Shown piece by piece: positions 1 to 9,320 of a DNA stretch of 43,394 bases (position 1 is its first letter; the number at the start of each line of letters is the position of its first letter). The stretch comes from UMGS1933 sp051891435 (lineage in GTDB: Bacteria > Bacillota > Clostridia > TANB77 > CAG-508), in assembly GCA_051891435.1 (NCBI GenBank), contig JBJFFE010000045.1, forward strand, positions 1 through 43,394. Direction: 5' to 3'. A model generated the notes under the pieces. That model was not told the DNA's origin. It ran no database searches and saw nothing but the letters and a program-made list of their open reading frames with translations. The position numbers and the translations under genes were made by a program.

Positions 1-33
1 AAATTACAATTTATAAAATTTTTTTCATTTTCC

Positions 34-62
34 TTGACAAAACATATTTTGTAATGTAATAT
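34..62 (+). promoter_or_regulatory. Promoter of greA
   Basis: TTGACA (34-39), a 17-base spacer and TAATAT (57-62); an overlapping TATAAT lies at 60-65. The spacer and -35 carry an imperfect 16-base palindrome (37-52, ACAAAACA/TATTTTGT, one mismatch) that could be an operator. The regulator is unknown. Confidence 0.7.
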
Positions 63-99
63 AATTAAATTAAAATCATTAAAAAAGGAGACGACCAAC

Positions 100-576
100 A
101 TGGAAGAAAAAGAGGTTCTATTAACTAAAGAAGGTTACGAAAATTTAGAAAAGGAATTAGAATATTTAAAAACAGAAAAAAGAACAGAGATTTCTGAAAG
201 AATAAAAGTAGCATTAGGATTTGGAGATTTATCAGAAAATTCAGAATATGATGAAGCAAAAAATGCACAAGCTGATAATGAAATAAAAATAGCTGAATTA
301 GAAAATAAATTAAGATATGCTAAAATTATAGACGAATCTGAAATTGATACAAAAACAGTACAAGTAGGAAATAAAGTAAAAATTTATGATATGGAATTTG
401 ATGAAGAACTAGAATATACTATTGTTGGCTCAACAGAAGTAAATTTAGCTGAAAATAAAATATCAAATGAATCTCCTATAGGAAAAGCACTTATAGGAGC
501 AAAGAAAAATGAAGTTATAGAAGCACAAACACCAGGGGGAGTGGCTAAATATAAGGTTCTAGAAATAAAAAAATAG
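100..576 (+). CDS. greA: Transcription elongation factor GreA
   Basis: GreA binds the RNA polymerase secondary channel and stimulates cleavage of backtracked transcripts. The 158 residues match the family length. The N-terminal half (about 1-75) is a charged coiled coil with the conserved tip GDLSENSEYDEAKN, whose Asp43 and Glu46 correspond to the catalytic acidic pair. The C-terminal half is the FKBP-like domain ending in the typical GG..KYKVLEI segment. ATG follows an AAAGGAGACG ribosome binding site. It has its own promoter just upstream, and the next gene has a separate promoter, so it is probably monocistronic. Confidence 0.96.
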   Translation: MEEKEVLLTKEGYENLEKELEYLKTEKRTEISERIKVALGFGDLSENSEYDEAKNAQADNEIKIAELENKLRYAKIIDESEIDTKTVQVGNKVKIYDMEFDEELEYTIVGSTEVNLAENKISNESPIGKALIGAKKNEVIEAQTPGGVAKYKVLEIKK

Positions 577-595
577 ATAAATTTACCATTTTATG

Positions 596-624
596 TAGAC
601 AAACCCTGAAAAATATAGTATAAT
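596..624 (+). promoter_or_regulatory. Promoter of the SSB-like gene
   Basis: TAGACA (596-601), 17 bases, TATAAT (619-624). Transcription would start near 631, giving a leader of about 75 bases before the TTG start at 706. Confidence 0.75.
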
Positions 625-705
625 ATTACTGTTGAATAAAAAATTAGTATTCTAAAGTATAAACATAACGAATAAAATACTATAGATAAAAGGGAGGAAA
701 TAAAA

Positions 706-1383
706 TTGGATACAAATTATTCAGAAAACAACTATTTAGTATTAGTTGGAAAAATTACAAGCGAAAAAGTTTTTAGTCATGAAATTTATGGAGAGAGTTT
801 TTATATATTTAACTTAGAAATTCCACGTTTGAGTGGTACAGCAGATTGTATTCCTATTACAATATCAGAAAGGTTAATTTCAAATTTTGATTTAAGCATT
901 GGAAAAGAAGTAACAATCGAAGGTCAATTTAGATCTTACAATACATATGAAAATCAAAGAAGCAGATTAGTACTTACGGTATTTGCTAAAGATATTAGAG
1001 AATATCACGAAGAAGAGCATGAAGATGGAGGAGAAAAAATTTCAAATGAAGTTGTTTTAACAGGATATATTTGTAAAAAACCAATTTATAGAAAAACACC
1101 ATTTGGAAGAGAAATCTCAGATATACTTTTAGCTGTAAATAGAGCTTATAATAAGTCTGACTATATACCATGTATTGCATGGGGAAGAAATGCAAGATTT
1201 TGCGAAAATATGGAAATTGGAACTGAGGTCAAAGTAGTAGGTAGAGTTCAATCTAGAATGTATGAAAAAAAACATGAAGATGGAACAATAGAACCAAGAG
1301 TAGCATATGAAGTTTCAGTTGGAAGCTTAGAACTTGTAAATAAAAATGATAATGAAAACCATGAAGAAGCAGAAGCCATATAG
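706..1383 (+). CDS. Two-OB-fold single-stranded DNA-binding (SSB-like) protein
   Basis: A 225-residue protein with two consecutive segments resembling SSB/PriB-type OB folds: about 8-95 (NYLVLVGKI...EGQFRSY...) and about 113-215 (NEVVLTGYICKKPIYRKTPFGREI...DYIPCIAWGRNA...GTEVKVVGRVQSR). The second copy is closer to canonical SSB, including the I.C.AWGRNA.F strand. The C-terminal tail is acidic but lacks the usual DDDIPF tip. TTG was chosen as start because GGGAGG lies 7 bases before it. Such tandem-OB SSB-like proteins occur in Clostridia alongside a canonical SSB. Its function is inferred as ssDNA binding, and the housekeeping ssb is probably elsewhere. Confidence 0.8.
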   Translation: MDTNYSENNYLVLVGKITSEKVFSHEIYGESFYIFNLEIPRLSGTADCIPITISERLISNFDLSIGKEVTIEGQFRSYNTYENQRSRLVLTVFAKDIREYHEEEHEDGGEKISNEVVLTGYICKKPIYRKTPFGREISDILLAVNRAYNKSDYIPCIAWGRNARFCENMEIGTEVKVVGRVQSRMYEKKHEDGTIEPRVAYEVSVGSLELVNKNDNENHEEAEAI

Positions 1384-1395
1384 GCTTCTGCTTTT
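1367..1395 (+). terminator. Intrinsic terminator after the SSB-like gene
   Basis: Perfect 11-bp stem AAGCAGAAGCC / GGCTTCTGCTT with a 5-base loop, followed by TTTT. The 5' arm lies within the last codons of the gene and the stop codon is at the base of the loop. Confidence 0.9.
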
Positions 1396-1424
1396 CCTTA
1401 TAAAATAAAAACTAAAAATACATC

Positions 1425-1453
1425 TTGTATCTTTTTTATTGTTATGATAATAT
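1425..1453 (+). promoter_or_regulatory. Promoter of the membrane protein gene, with palindrome
   Basis: TTGTAT (1425-1430), 17 bases, TAATAT (1448-1453). The -10 is embedded in a perfect 16-base palindrome ATGATAATATTATCAT (1444-1459), a plausible operator. Ribosome binding site AAGGAG follows before the ATG at 1484. Confidence 0.55.
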
Positions 1454-1483
1454 TATCATAGATTTTTATAAGGAGAAATTAAA

Positions 1484-3101
1484 ATGGAACAAGATAAAAA
1501 AACAAATTTAAAATTTAATATTATGGCAATAATTTTAATAGCAATATTTGCCTTCTCAATTTCACCAAAAACTTTGCAAAATGATACATTCTACACTATT
1601 AAAATAGGAGAATATATTTTAGAAAATGGAATAACAATGCGGAGATCCTTTTTCATGGCATAATATTGCTTATACTTTCCCACATTGGGCATATGACGTT
1701 ATGATTTATTTAATATATAATATAGGGGGACATTTAGGAATCTATATTTCTACAATAATATTTGCAACAATATTGGGAATTATTATGTATTTTATGAACG
1801 ACAAATTTACTAACAATAAACCTATATCATTTATATTAACAATAGGAGCAATGTTTCTTTTAAAAGATTATATAGCTGCAAGAGCACAATTAGTTACATT
1901 CATATTATTTGCACTAGAATTACTTTTTATAGAAAGCTTTTTAGAAACAAAGAAGAAAAGATATGTAGTAGGTTTAATAATAATACCAATACTAATTGCT
2001 AATTTCCATGCAGCAGTTTTCTATTTCTATTTTATATTGTATCTACCATATATAGCAGAATATATAATAAGTTTATTTATTAAGTATATAAAAAACGCTC
2101 CAGAACGAAAAATAAAAGAAATAAATAAAAAAATAGAAAAATGTACGGACGAAAGAAAATTAATAAAATTACAAGAAAAATTACAAAAATTACAAAAGGA
2201 TGCAAATAAAAAAACAGATAAAAAAGAAGTATACAAAATTACAATTACATATAAAAAGACTACAAAATGGCTAATTATAATAATGATAGTATGTATGTTT
2301 ACAGGTCTTTTAACTCCACAAAGAACGGAACCATATACACATTTAGTTAAATTAATGACGGGAAATAGTACTCAAAATATAAGCGAGCATTTACCATTAA
2401 CATTAATGGACAATATTAATTATATGGTTGTTCTAATATTTTTCTTAAGTATTTTAACTTTTACAGACACCAAAATTAGGCTATGCGATTTGTTTATGCT
2501 TGGAGGATTAACATTTTTAACATTTATGAGTAGAAGACAAGAATCAATGTTTATTATAATGTGCATACCAATATTTAATAGACTAGTAACTGCATTTTTA
2601 AATAAATATGAACCACAAGGCATCGAAAAAATGAAAAAGATTATGACAAGCATATGTGGTATAATTGTAACAACATCACTTGTACTAATAATAAGTATTA
2701 TTTCTTACAATAACAAATATAAAAATGAATATGTAAGTACTTCATCTTATCCTGTACAAGCTTCAGATTGGATATTAGAAAATTTAGACATAAATGAAAT
2801 AAAATTATATAATGAATATAATTTTGGAAGCTATTTGCTATATAGAGGAATACCAGTCTTTATAGATTCGAGATGTGATTTGTACACACCAGAATTTAAT
2901 GAAGGAGTAAAAGTATTTGATGATTTTTTAACAATATCTGGATTAAATACTAAAAATTTAGAAGATATGTTTGATAAATATGGATTTACACATTTTATAA
3001 CGAAATCAAATGCAAAATTAACAATTTATTTAGATTTAAAACCAGAGGAATACAACAAAATTTACAGTGATGATAATTTCTGTATATATGAAAAGTTATA
3101 G
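1484..3101 (+). CDS. Polytopic membrane protein, +1 frameshift at CGG
   Basis: Reading starts at ATG 1484 after AAGGAG and encodes a hydrophobic first segment (about residues 12-30). At codon 53 the frame meets CGG (1640-1642) and would end 8 codons later. Skipping the C restores one frame to 3101, giving 538 residues in all. The segment just after the break (GDPFSWHNIAYTFPHWAYDV) reads like a conserved luminal loop of GT-C/DUF-type membrane proteins. There are about ten membrane segments, a charged Lys-rich coiled loop near 2090-2230, and a soluble C-terminal domain (YNEYNFGSYLLYRGIPVFID). Function is unknown; a lipid-linked glycosyltransferase-like role is possible. It is either recoded or a pseudogene, and the coherent C-terminal 470 codons favour recoding. 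Confidence 0.75.
1640..1643 (+). other. CGG recoding site 1 (ATG C-GGA)
   Basis: The frame from ATG 1484 reads ACA ATG CGG AGA and then stops at TAA. Dropping the C gives ATG GGA GAT CCT, in frame with the remaining 1.46 kb. The predicted product has Gly at this point. Confidence 0.7.
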
Positions 3102-3118
3102 AAAAAATAGGAGAACTT

Positions 3119-3592
3119 GTGAAAAAGAAAAATATTTTTATAATAATAATTCTAATAGTTATATTAGACCAAATTATCAAATTTGGTATTTGTAAAAATA
3201 TACCTAATGGAAGTACTGTAAGTTTTATGGGAAATATAGTCAGTTTAACACATGTACAAAACACGGGTGGAGCATATAGTTTAGGGAAAAATAATACTAG
3301 CATAATAATTTTTATAAATATTATAATTATTGGTATTTTATTAATATATTTTATAAAAAATTTCAATAAATTAAAAAATATAATAAAAATATCTTTTACA
3401 CTTATATTAAGTGGCGGAATAGGAAATTTACTAGATAGAATTTTTAGGGGATATGTAATAGATTATATAGATATTAATAATTTATTTGGTTTTCCAATAT
3501 TTAATTTAGCAGATATTGCTGTTGTAATAGGTATTTTTATAACAATATTTTATATATTAAAAGATAGTTTAGAAAAACAGGAGAAGATTTAA
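3119..3592 (+). CDS. lspA: Lipoprotein signal peptidase (signal peptidase II)
   Basis: Integral membrane aspartyl protease that removes the signal peptide from diacylglyceryl-prolipoproteins. The 157 residues hold four membrane helices and the family motifs in order: DQIIK near residue 16, NTGGAYSL near 46, GNLLDR near 101 (catalytic Asp) and FNLADIAVV near 127 (second catalytic Asp). GTG start follows AATAGGAG with good spacing. It is 17 bases downstream of the membrane protein gene and 2 bases upstream of the RluD-like gene. The lspA-rluD pairing is common in Bacillota, so these are probably one operon. Confidence 0.95.
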   Translation: MKKKNIFIIIILIVILDQIIKFGICKNIPNGSTVSFMGNIVSLTHVQNTGGAYSLGKNNTSIIIFINIIIIGILLIYFIKNFNKLKNIIKISFTLILSGGIGNLLDRIFRGYVIDYIDINNLFGFPIFNLADIAVVIGIFITIFYILKDSLEKQEKI

Positions 3593-3594
3593 AA

Positions 3595-4497
3595 GTGGAG
3601 GAATATAAGGTTTTAGATGAAAATTGTAGACTAGATAAATACATAGCAGATAAAAATAATAAGCTATCTAGAGCAATAATTCAAAAGATGATTGCAGAAG
3701 AAAAAATACTAGTAAATGGTAAAAAAACAAAAAATTCTTATAAGGTAAACACTGGAGATATAATCAAAATAGAAGAAAGCGCCCCAAAAGAAGATTTTAA
3801 GTTAAAGCCACAGAAAATGGACTTAGATATAATTTATGAGGATAATGATATAATTATAGTTAATAAAGAAAAGGGAATGGTTGTCCACCCAGGGAATGGA
3901 AACCCAGATGGAACACTTGCAAATGCGGTTTTAGAAAGGTGTAAGGAAAGCTTATCTGGAATAGGTGGAACAATAAGACCTGGGATAGTACATAGAATTG
4001 ATAAAGACACATCAGGGTTAGTTATAATTGCAAAAAACGATAATGCTCATATTAATATAAGTAAACAAATACAAGAAAGAAAAGTAACAAAAACATATAT
4101 TGCCTTAGTTAGAGGAAATATAAAAGAAAAAGAAGCCACAATTAATATGCCAATAGGCAGAAGCATGCAAGATAGAAAGAAAATGGCAGTAACTAAAAAA
4201 GGAAAAGAGGCAATAACACATTTTAAAGTATTAAAAAGATATGATGGATTTACTTTATTAGAGTTAAAAATAGAAACAGGAAGAACCCATCAAATAAGAG
4301 TACATATGGCAGAAATTGGTTATCCAATAGTAGGAGATACTGTATATTCAAATGGGAAAAATCCATTTAATATAACAGGGCAAATGTTACATGCAGCAAA
4401 ACTTGAATTTGTGCATCCTACAACAAACCAAAAAGTAACATTTGAAGCACCATTGCCAGAGTACTTTTCTAATGTATTAAAGATGCTAGAAAAATAA
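3595..4497 (+). CDS. RluD-family 23S rRNA pseudouridine synthase
   Basis: 300 residues: an N-terminal S4 RNA-binding domain (about 12-75, CRLDKYIADKNNKLSRAIIQ) followed by the RluA/RluD catalytic domain. The signature HRIDKDTSGLVIIAKND contains the catalytic Asp, and the later ETGRTHQIRVH and LHAAKLEF motifs are intact. It isomerises uridines in 23S rRNA; which sites cannot be read from sequence. The GTG start overlaps the ribosome binding region in the lspA end (CAGGAGAAG), implying translational coupling with lspA. Confidence 0.93.
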   Translation: MEEYKVLDENCRLDKYIADKNNKLSRAIIQKMIAEEKILVNGKKTKNSYKVNTGDIIKIEESAPKEDFKLKPQKMDLDIIYEDNDIIIVNKEKGMVVHPGNGNPDGTLANAVLERCKESLSGIGGTIRPGIVHRIDKDTSGLVIIAKNDNAHINISKQIQERKVTKTYIALVRGNIKEKEATINMPIGRSMQDRKKMAVTKKGKEAITHFKVLKRYDGFTLLELKIETGRTHQIRVHMAEIGYPIVGDTVYSNGKNPFNITGQMLHAAKLEFVHPTTNQKVTFEAPLPEYFSNVLKMLEK

Positions 4498-4538
4498 CAT
4501 TTAATGAATTAAATATGAAAAAGAAAAGGAAAAAATTT

Positions 4539-5261
4539 ATGGAAGAAGAAATTCGTTTACAAAAATATTTAGCCACATGTGGAATAGCATCAAGAAGAAA
4601 ATGTGAAGATTATATACTTCAAGGAAAAGTAAAAGTAAATGGAAAAATTGTTAATGAGTTAGGAACAAAAATAATACCAAATAAAGATAAAATAGAATTT
4701 AATAATAAAGAAGTAAAAAATAATAATGTAGAGCATGTATATATATTATTAAATAAACCTATAGGGTATGTAACAACAGCTAAAGACCAATTTGGAAGAG
4801 ACTCTGTACTTGACTTAGTAAAAACAAACAGAAGACTAGTTCCAGTAGGCAGACTCGATATGTATACCTCAGGAGCATTATTATTAACAGATGATGGAGA
4901 TTTTGTGTATAAAGTAACTCATCCAAAGCATGAAATTGAAAAAACTTATACTGTTACTTTAAAAGGAATACCAACAACAGAAGAAATTGAAAAATTAGAA
5001 AATGGAGTAGATATAGGCGGATTTATAACAAATAAAGCCAAAGTAAAAATATTAAAAACAGATATAGAAACAAATAAATCAAGGTTAGAAATAACAATTC
5101 ATGAAGGAAAAAATAGACAAATAAGAAAAATGTGTGAAGCAATTAACAAAAAAGTGTTAGCATTGCATAGAAGCAAAATAGGTGACATTGGAGTAAAAGA
5201 TTTAAAAATAGGCACATGGAGATATTTGAACCCAAAAGAAGTGAAATTATTGTTAAAATAG
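4539..5261 (+). CDS. RsuA/RluB-family pseudouridine synthase
   Basis: About 240 residues, with an S4 domain (IRLQKYLATCGIASRRKCEDYI) and an RsuA/RluB/E/F catalytic domain. The catalytic motif is VGRLDMYTSGALLLTDDG (usual GRLD.xTxGL), followed by KTYTVTLKG and EGKNRQIRKM. RluB-type enzymes modify 23S rRNA near the peptidyl transferase centre; the exact target is inferred. I prefer ATG 4539, which has AAGGA 8 bases before it and begins at the S4 domain, over the upstream ATG at 4515, which has no binding site and would add eight mostly Lys residues. Confidence 0.92.
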   Translation: MEEEIRLQKYLATCGIASRRKCEDYILQGKVKVNGKIVNELGTKIIPNKDKIEFNNKEVKNNNVEHVYILLNKPIGYVTTAKDQFGRDSVLDLVKTNRRLVPVGRLDMYTSGALLLTDDGDFVYKVTHPKHEIEKTYTVTLKGIPTTEEIEKLENGVDIGGFITNKAKVKILKTDIETNKSRLEITIHEGKNRQIRKMCEAINKKVLALHRSKIGDIGVKDLKIGTWRYLNPKEVKLLLK

Positions 5262-5277
5262 ATAAAAATTTCGACAT

Positions 5278-5307
5278 GTAGGGAACGACGCCCTCGTCGT
5301 TCCCTAC
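5278..5307. repeat. Perfect GTAGGGA...TCCCTAC hairpin element
   Basis: 13-bp perfect inverted repeat GTAGGGAACGACG / CGTCGTTCCCTAC around a CCCT loop. It belongs to the GTAGGG-type hairpins also seen near 23493, 24253, 29283 and 37078. There is no T-tract, so it is a repeat element rather than a classical terminator. Confidence 0.85.
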
Positions 5308-5366
5308 TAAAAATGTTCACACAGATTATAATTTATAAAATCACAAAAGAAAGGATGGAACATCAC

Positions 5367-5858
5367 ATGAATTATCCTAAATTTATACCAAAGAACTGGA
5401 ACGACAACTTAAAAGAAGGCGACATTGTATCAGGAACCGTAACAAACATAAAGCCTTATGGAGCATTTATAGAGCTTGAAGGAGGAACAACAGGACTTTT
5501 ACATATAGAAGACATTTCAATAGCCAGAATAAAAACACCAGAAGAAAGACTAAAAATTGGACAAAATATAAAAATTATGATAAAATCTATAGACAGAGAA
5601 AACAAAAGAATTCTTTTAACATATAAAGAACTACTTGGAACTTGGGAAGAAAATGCAAAAGAAATATCTTCAGGAATGACAATGAAAGGAATTGCAAGAG
5701 AAGTAGAAAAGTTCAATAACGGAATATTTATTGAATTAAAACCTAATCTAGTAGGTTTAGCAGACTATAAGCCCAACATTCAATATGGACAAAATGTACA
5801 AGTATATGTTAAAAAAATAATACCAGAAAAGAAAAAGATAAAATTAAAAATAATTTAA
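5367..5858 (+). CDS. Two-domain S1 RNA-binding protein
   Basis: 163 residues with two S1-type OB domains: about 15-82 (GDIVSGTVTNIKPYGAFIELEGGTTGLLHIEDIS) and about 100-163, the second shorter and divergent. The family includes ribosomal protein S1, YugI/GSP13-like proteins and clostridial S1-like factors. At two domains this is far smaller than ribosomal S1, so RNA binding is supported but a specific role is not. Start at ATG 5367 uses AAAGGA 11 bases upstream. Further in-frame ATGs at 5355 and 5313 are less likely because the first follows AAAGG too closely and the second has no binding site. Confidence 0.82.
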   Translation: MNYPKFIPKNWNDNLKEGDIVSGTVTNIKPYGAFIELEGGTTGLLHIEDISIARIKTPEERLKIGQNIKIMIKSIDRENKRILLTYKELLGTWEENAKEISSGMTMKGIAREVEKFNNGIFIELKPNLVGLADYKPNIQYGQNVQVYVKKIIPEKKKIKLKII

Positions 5859-5869
5859 TTATCTATTAT

Positions 5870-5970
5870 ATGAAGTTTGAAATGATTTTTGAGCGATAAG
5901 GTAGCCAAACTTAAGGAGTTTAAAATATATAAACTCCGACAAGATTTGGTGGATTTTAAACCTATAATGA
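5870..5970. repeat. Imperfect palindromic intergenic element
   Basis: Nested inverted repeats: inner GGAGTTTA (5915-5922) / TAAACTCC (5930-5937), outer AGCCAAAC / GATTTGGT. The outer part (TAGCCAAAC ... GACAAGATTTGGTG) resembles the element at 33610-33726 (TAGCCAAAC ... GACGAGATTTGGCG), so the two may be one family. Confidence 0.6.
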
Positions 5971-5988
5971 GAAAGGTGGTAAAATATT

Positions 5989-6924
5989 ATGGTATCAGAT
6001 GAAGAAATAAAAACAGAGGTATCTCCATTTGCAATGCGAGAAGGAGAAATAAAAACATTTGACGGAAAAGACGGATATGTATCTATGAATCAAATAATTA
6101 ACAAAATAAACATAGGACATATTACAGATATTCATTTTAAAATATTAGAATTAGTAAATCAATTTGAATTTATAACATCTAGACAATTATATCAACTTTT
6201 AGAACATAATGGAGAAGATATAAAATCTCAAGATAAATTAAATAACAAATTAGAACAATTAGTAAAAACCAAAATATTAACAAGATATTTCTTTACAGCA
6301 GAAGAAGGTAAAGGAGTATATAGAATATATTGCTTAGAAAAAATGGGAAAATACCTTTTAAACTCTAGAGGTATAGAGTGTAAGTGGCAACCAACCGACA
6401 ATACAAAACCAGTAGGAATGATAAAGAAAAGACTTGCAGGAAATCAGATGATAATAGCTTATTTAAGAAAAGTAAAAGCTTTTGATGATTATACAGTAAA
6501 ACCACAAATTACTGCAAAAATGGCAGGAAAAGTATTTAAAGCACATGGGGCAATAAAAATTTCAAAAGCAGGAAAATCAATTAGTTTATTATTTGAGGTA
6601 GTAAGAAGAGAAGAAGACTGGGAAAAGAAACTAATTGAAAGAATGAAGTTGTATAAAGATTTTTACGAAAACTTTGTACAATTTGACTCTGGGTATGAGA
6701 TAAAGCCACAACTAGTAATAGTATGTGAAGATGACAAACATATGGTAGAAACATTTAAAACAATAGTAACAAATAAACTAGAAATAAATGGAATAAAATT
6801 ATGTTTTACGACAGATTTAAGGCAAAATACGACAGATCTAAGTAAAAGTTTAATTGAATTCAAAATAGACGAACAAACAGGTAAATACAAAATGGAAACA
6901 TTGGAACTTAAAATATTGGAATAA
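5989..6924 (+). CDS. Replication-relaxation family-like protein
   Basis: 311 residues. The N-terminal third has a winged-helix look (ITDIHFKILELVNQFEFITSRQLYQLL, residues about 40-65). It continues into a segment resembling the Replic_Relax family: LTRYFF..EEGKGVYRIYCLEKMGKYLL and a RRxEDWEKKLIERMKLYKDFYENF region. Proteins of this family are encoded on plasmids and integrative elements and are thought to bind origin DNA. ATG follows AGAAAGGTGGT. It runs convergent to a coupling ATPase and shares its terminator, which supports an element-type origin. The family call is by resemblance only. Confidence 0.65.
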   Translation: MVSDEEIKTEVSPFAMREGEIKTFDGKDGYVSMNQIINKINIGHITDIHFKILELVNQFEFITSRQLYQLLEHNGEDIKSQDKLNNKLEQLVKTKILTRYFFTAEEGKGVYRIYCLEKMGKYLLNSRGIECKWQPTDNTKPVGMIKKRLAGNQMIIAYLRKVKAFDDYTVKPQITAKMAGKVFKAHGAIKISKAGKSISLLFEVVRREEDWEKKLIERMKLYKDFYENFVQFDSGYEIKPQLVIVCEDDKHMVETFKTIVTNKLEINGIKLCFTTDLRQNTTDLSKSLIEFKIDEQTGKYKMETLELKILE

Positions 6925-6931
6925 AATAAAT

Positions 6932-6958
6932 AAAAAATCCGGCTATGCCGGATTTTTT
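6932..6958. terminator. Bidirectional terminator between convergent genes
   Basis: 12-bp perfect stem AAAAAATCCGGC / GCCGGATTTTTT with a TAT loop. A-tract and T-tract on either side allow it to terminate the plus-strand gene ending at 6924 and the minus-strand gene ending at 6961. Confidence 0.95.
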
Positions 6959-6960
6959 AT

Positions 6961-9285
6961 TTACTTCTTTTTATTTTTTAAATCTACTATAATTGCATCT
7001 TCATTATCAAATAAGTAAGTAGAATCTGTGGTATTCATCTGCACAGGATCTATTTCTTCATCTAAACTTCCCCAATTTAAATGATTTGGATCAAATTTAA
7101 TTTTCTTTACTTTCTTTTCCTCTTCTACGGTACCACTATTAAATTTATCAAAATTATAGTTTTTAGGTTTACGAGGCTCTTTGTATTTTGATTCTAGAAA
7201 ATCTACTGAACCATAATTAATTACATTCTTTCCTTTAGCATCTTTGGTTTTATAAACGATCCCTTTAAATTTTAGACCTTGAAGTTTAGATGTAACAAAA
7301 TTAGGTTTCCATTCCCATGTTGGACCTCCTAAATTTGAACTATATTCATCACTCTTTCCAGGGTCATAAGTAGGATGAACTACCCATTCCCTTCTATTTC
7401 CAAGCTCTTTTTGCCACCAATCAAATTCGTCAGGGGTACAGTTACCAAATGTAACTTTAGTAGAAGCATTGGCAGATAGTGCTTGCATTACAGGTGAACC
7501 AGCACCACCTAAGCTAGATAAAGTAGGAATTGCAAAAATAGTTCCAACCTTATATTTTCTAAATTGAGTAAATATATCATTAAAGCTTCCATCATAATAA
7601 TTATTAAATTCATCTATATATAAGAAGAATGGTGTACGTGATTTTTCGTTTCCAGGACGTCCTTCAACGGCAATCATCATTAACCATAAGAAGAATTTAC
7701 CAAATCCTTTGTGAGCAGTTCCACCAATTTCAGTAGGTCTTGAAGAAAATAGAACAACTTCTCCATTTTCTAAAACTTTAGATAAGTCTAAGTTATTATA
7801 TCTATTGCAAATAATATCTCTTACGGCAGCACTTCTTAAAAGTGTATCTAATTGAGCACTTACAAGCTGAATATATTTTTGCATATCTTTTCTACCATCA
7901 GAATTTCTATAGAAACATTTTTTAAAATATCCAATTTGTAATTCATATTCTTTAGAAAGTTCTGGGTCTTTTTCCATTTCTCTACACATACTTTCAACTA
8001 AATCAAAATCATTAAAACATTTCAATAAATCTTCTAAAGTTGGCATTAAACCGTTATTTAATTTTGGAAACATAACTTTTAAAAGCATAACTAAGTTCTG
8101 AATAGCTTGGAAAGCTATATCATCCATATATACTGCTTCTTCAGTTTTATTGGCTGCAAAATACAAGTTTCTTAAAACTAAAGAAATTGTAAGAGCACAA
8201 AGTGATGGTGGATTTATTATAAATGGATTTAATCCAATTGATGTAGGATCAAGTGGGTCAATTACATGTACTGGAATATCTAAATTTTTAGCAACATCTA
8301 TTAAACGTTTAGTTTGCTCAAAATCTGGAGTAACAGATACTAATCCTAAATTCTTGTATGTGATTTTTCCATCTGGTGCTTCAAAATAAATCATTTTTTT
8401 CATATAAGATTTATATACTTTTTCTTTACCAACTACAGGTGTAAGCATATTTAGATTGAAATGTTTGTTTAAATATTCTTTAGAATAAGGACAATCTAAA
8501 GTAGCAATTCCTGTTTTTAAAGCAGTATATCCCATTTCCTTAGCTACTTCTCTAAAGAAAAATTTCTTCTCTAAATCTCTTGCAATCATAGGTTCAATAA
8601 CCATAGCGCTTTTTCCAGTTCCAGAAGGACCTACAATCAAAGTAGATTCAAATCTTCTATTTTCTACAATTTTTACAGGTTTACCCGTTGTTCTATCTTT
8701 ACAAAGAGCAATTTCAAAACTATATGGTCCTGAAGAGTCTGGAACAGGTGAAAGGTCAATACCAGCAAAATCTAATATAGAATCTTTATAACTATTTGGG
8801 AAAATAGGGTCATTAATTCCTCTATATAACCAAATTACCAATTTATAAAATGTTGCAACAGGAATATAAACTGCAATAGCTGTAAATGCTGGTTTTATTA
8901 ACTCTGAAAAATTGGTGAAGATTGTTTCAAAATTTGGTACAGAAAGTAAAGCAAACCAACCAATATAATTAAGCCATTGAACTCCCATTGATAAAACTAT
9001 TACATATAAGGCTACACAATATACATAAAAGAATGAAATTTTCACTTCATCTGACTTAGCAAACTTGGAAGGTACTGCAAATACATATGCAAAAGCTGGA
9101 CAAGCCATTGCTAAAGTATATTTTATTGGCCCCCAATATGAAACAGACATACCAGTAAAACACATAAACAGCAATTCAATAACTCTATCAACAACTATAT
9201 ATGCTGTTATTAATGTTAATACATATGCAAAAAAAGTATTTCTATCTGTTTTTAATATTTTTATAAATTTATCTAAAATTTTCAC
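6961..9285 (-). CDS. VirD4/TraG-type coupling ATPase (T4CP-like)
   Basis: About 774 residues. Several N-terminal hydrophobic segments (first ~170 residues) anchor it. The cytoplasmic ATPase has Walker A GPSGTGKSAMV and Walker B FFLYIDEFNNYY, followed by FRKYKVGTIFAIPTLSSLGG and a SANASTKVTFGN stretch typical of TraG/VirD4 motor proteins. In conjugation these hexamers feed relaxosome DNA to a type IV channel. No relaxase or mating-channel gene is in the window. The GTG start at 9285 has GGGGGAT 7 bases before it; an ATG at 9312 is possible but would sit almost on the predicted transcription start. The tail is Lys-rich. Confidence 0.85.
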   Translation of the reverse strand: MKILDKFIKILKTDRNTFFAYVLTLITAYIVVDRVIELLFMCFTGMSVSYWGPIKYTLAMACPAFAYVFAVPSKFAKSDEVKISFFYVYCVALYVIVLSMGVQWLNYIGWFALLSVPNFETIFTNFSELIKPAFTAIAVYIPVATFYKLVIWLYRGINDPIFPNSYKDSILDFAGIDLSPVPDSSGPYSFEIALCKDRTTGKPVKIVENRRFESTLIVGPSGTGKSAMVIEPMIARDLEKKFFFREVAKEMGYTALKTGIATLDCPYSKEYLNKHFNLNMLTPVVGKEKVYKSYMKKMIYFEAPDGKITYKNLGLVSVTPDFEQTKRLIDVAKNLDIPVHVIDPLDPTSIGLNPFIINPPSLCALTISLVLRNLYFAANKTEEAVYMDDIAFQAIQNLVMLLKVMFPKLNNGLMPTLEDLLKCFNDFDLVESMCREMEKDPELSKEYELQIGYFKKCFYRNSDGRKDMQKYIQLVSAQLDTLLRSAAVRDIICNRYNNLDLSKVLENGEVVLFSSRPTEIGGTAHKGFGKFFLWLMMIAVEGRPGNEKSRTPFFLYIDEFNNYYDGSFNDIFTQFRKYKVGTIFAIPTLSSLGGAGSPVMQALSANASTKVTFGNCTPDEFDWWQKELGNRREWVVHPTYDPGKSDEYSSNLGGPTWEWKPNFVTSKLQGLKFKGIVYKTKDAKGKNVINYGSVDFLESKYKEPRKPKNYNFDKFNSGTVEEEKKVKKIKFDPNHLNWGSLDEEIDPVQMNTTDSTYLFDNEDAIIVDLKNKKK

Positions 9286-9320
9286 AAAAGATCCCCCAAT
9301 CTTTATTTTCATACATATAT

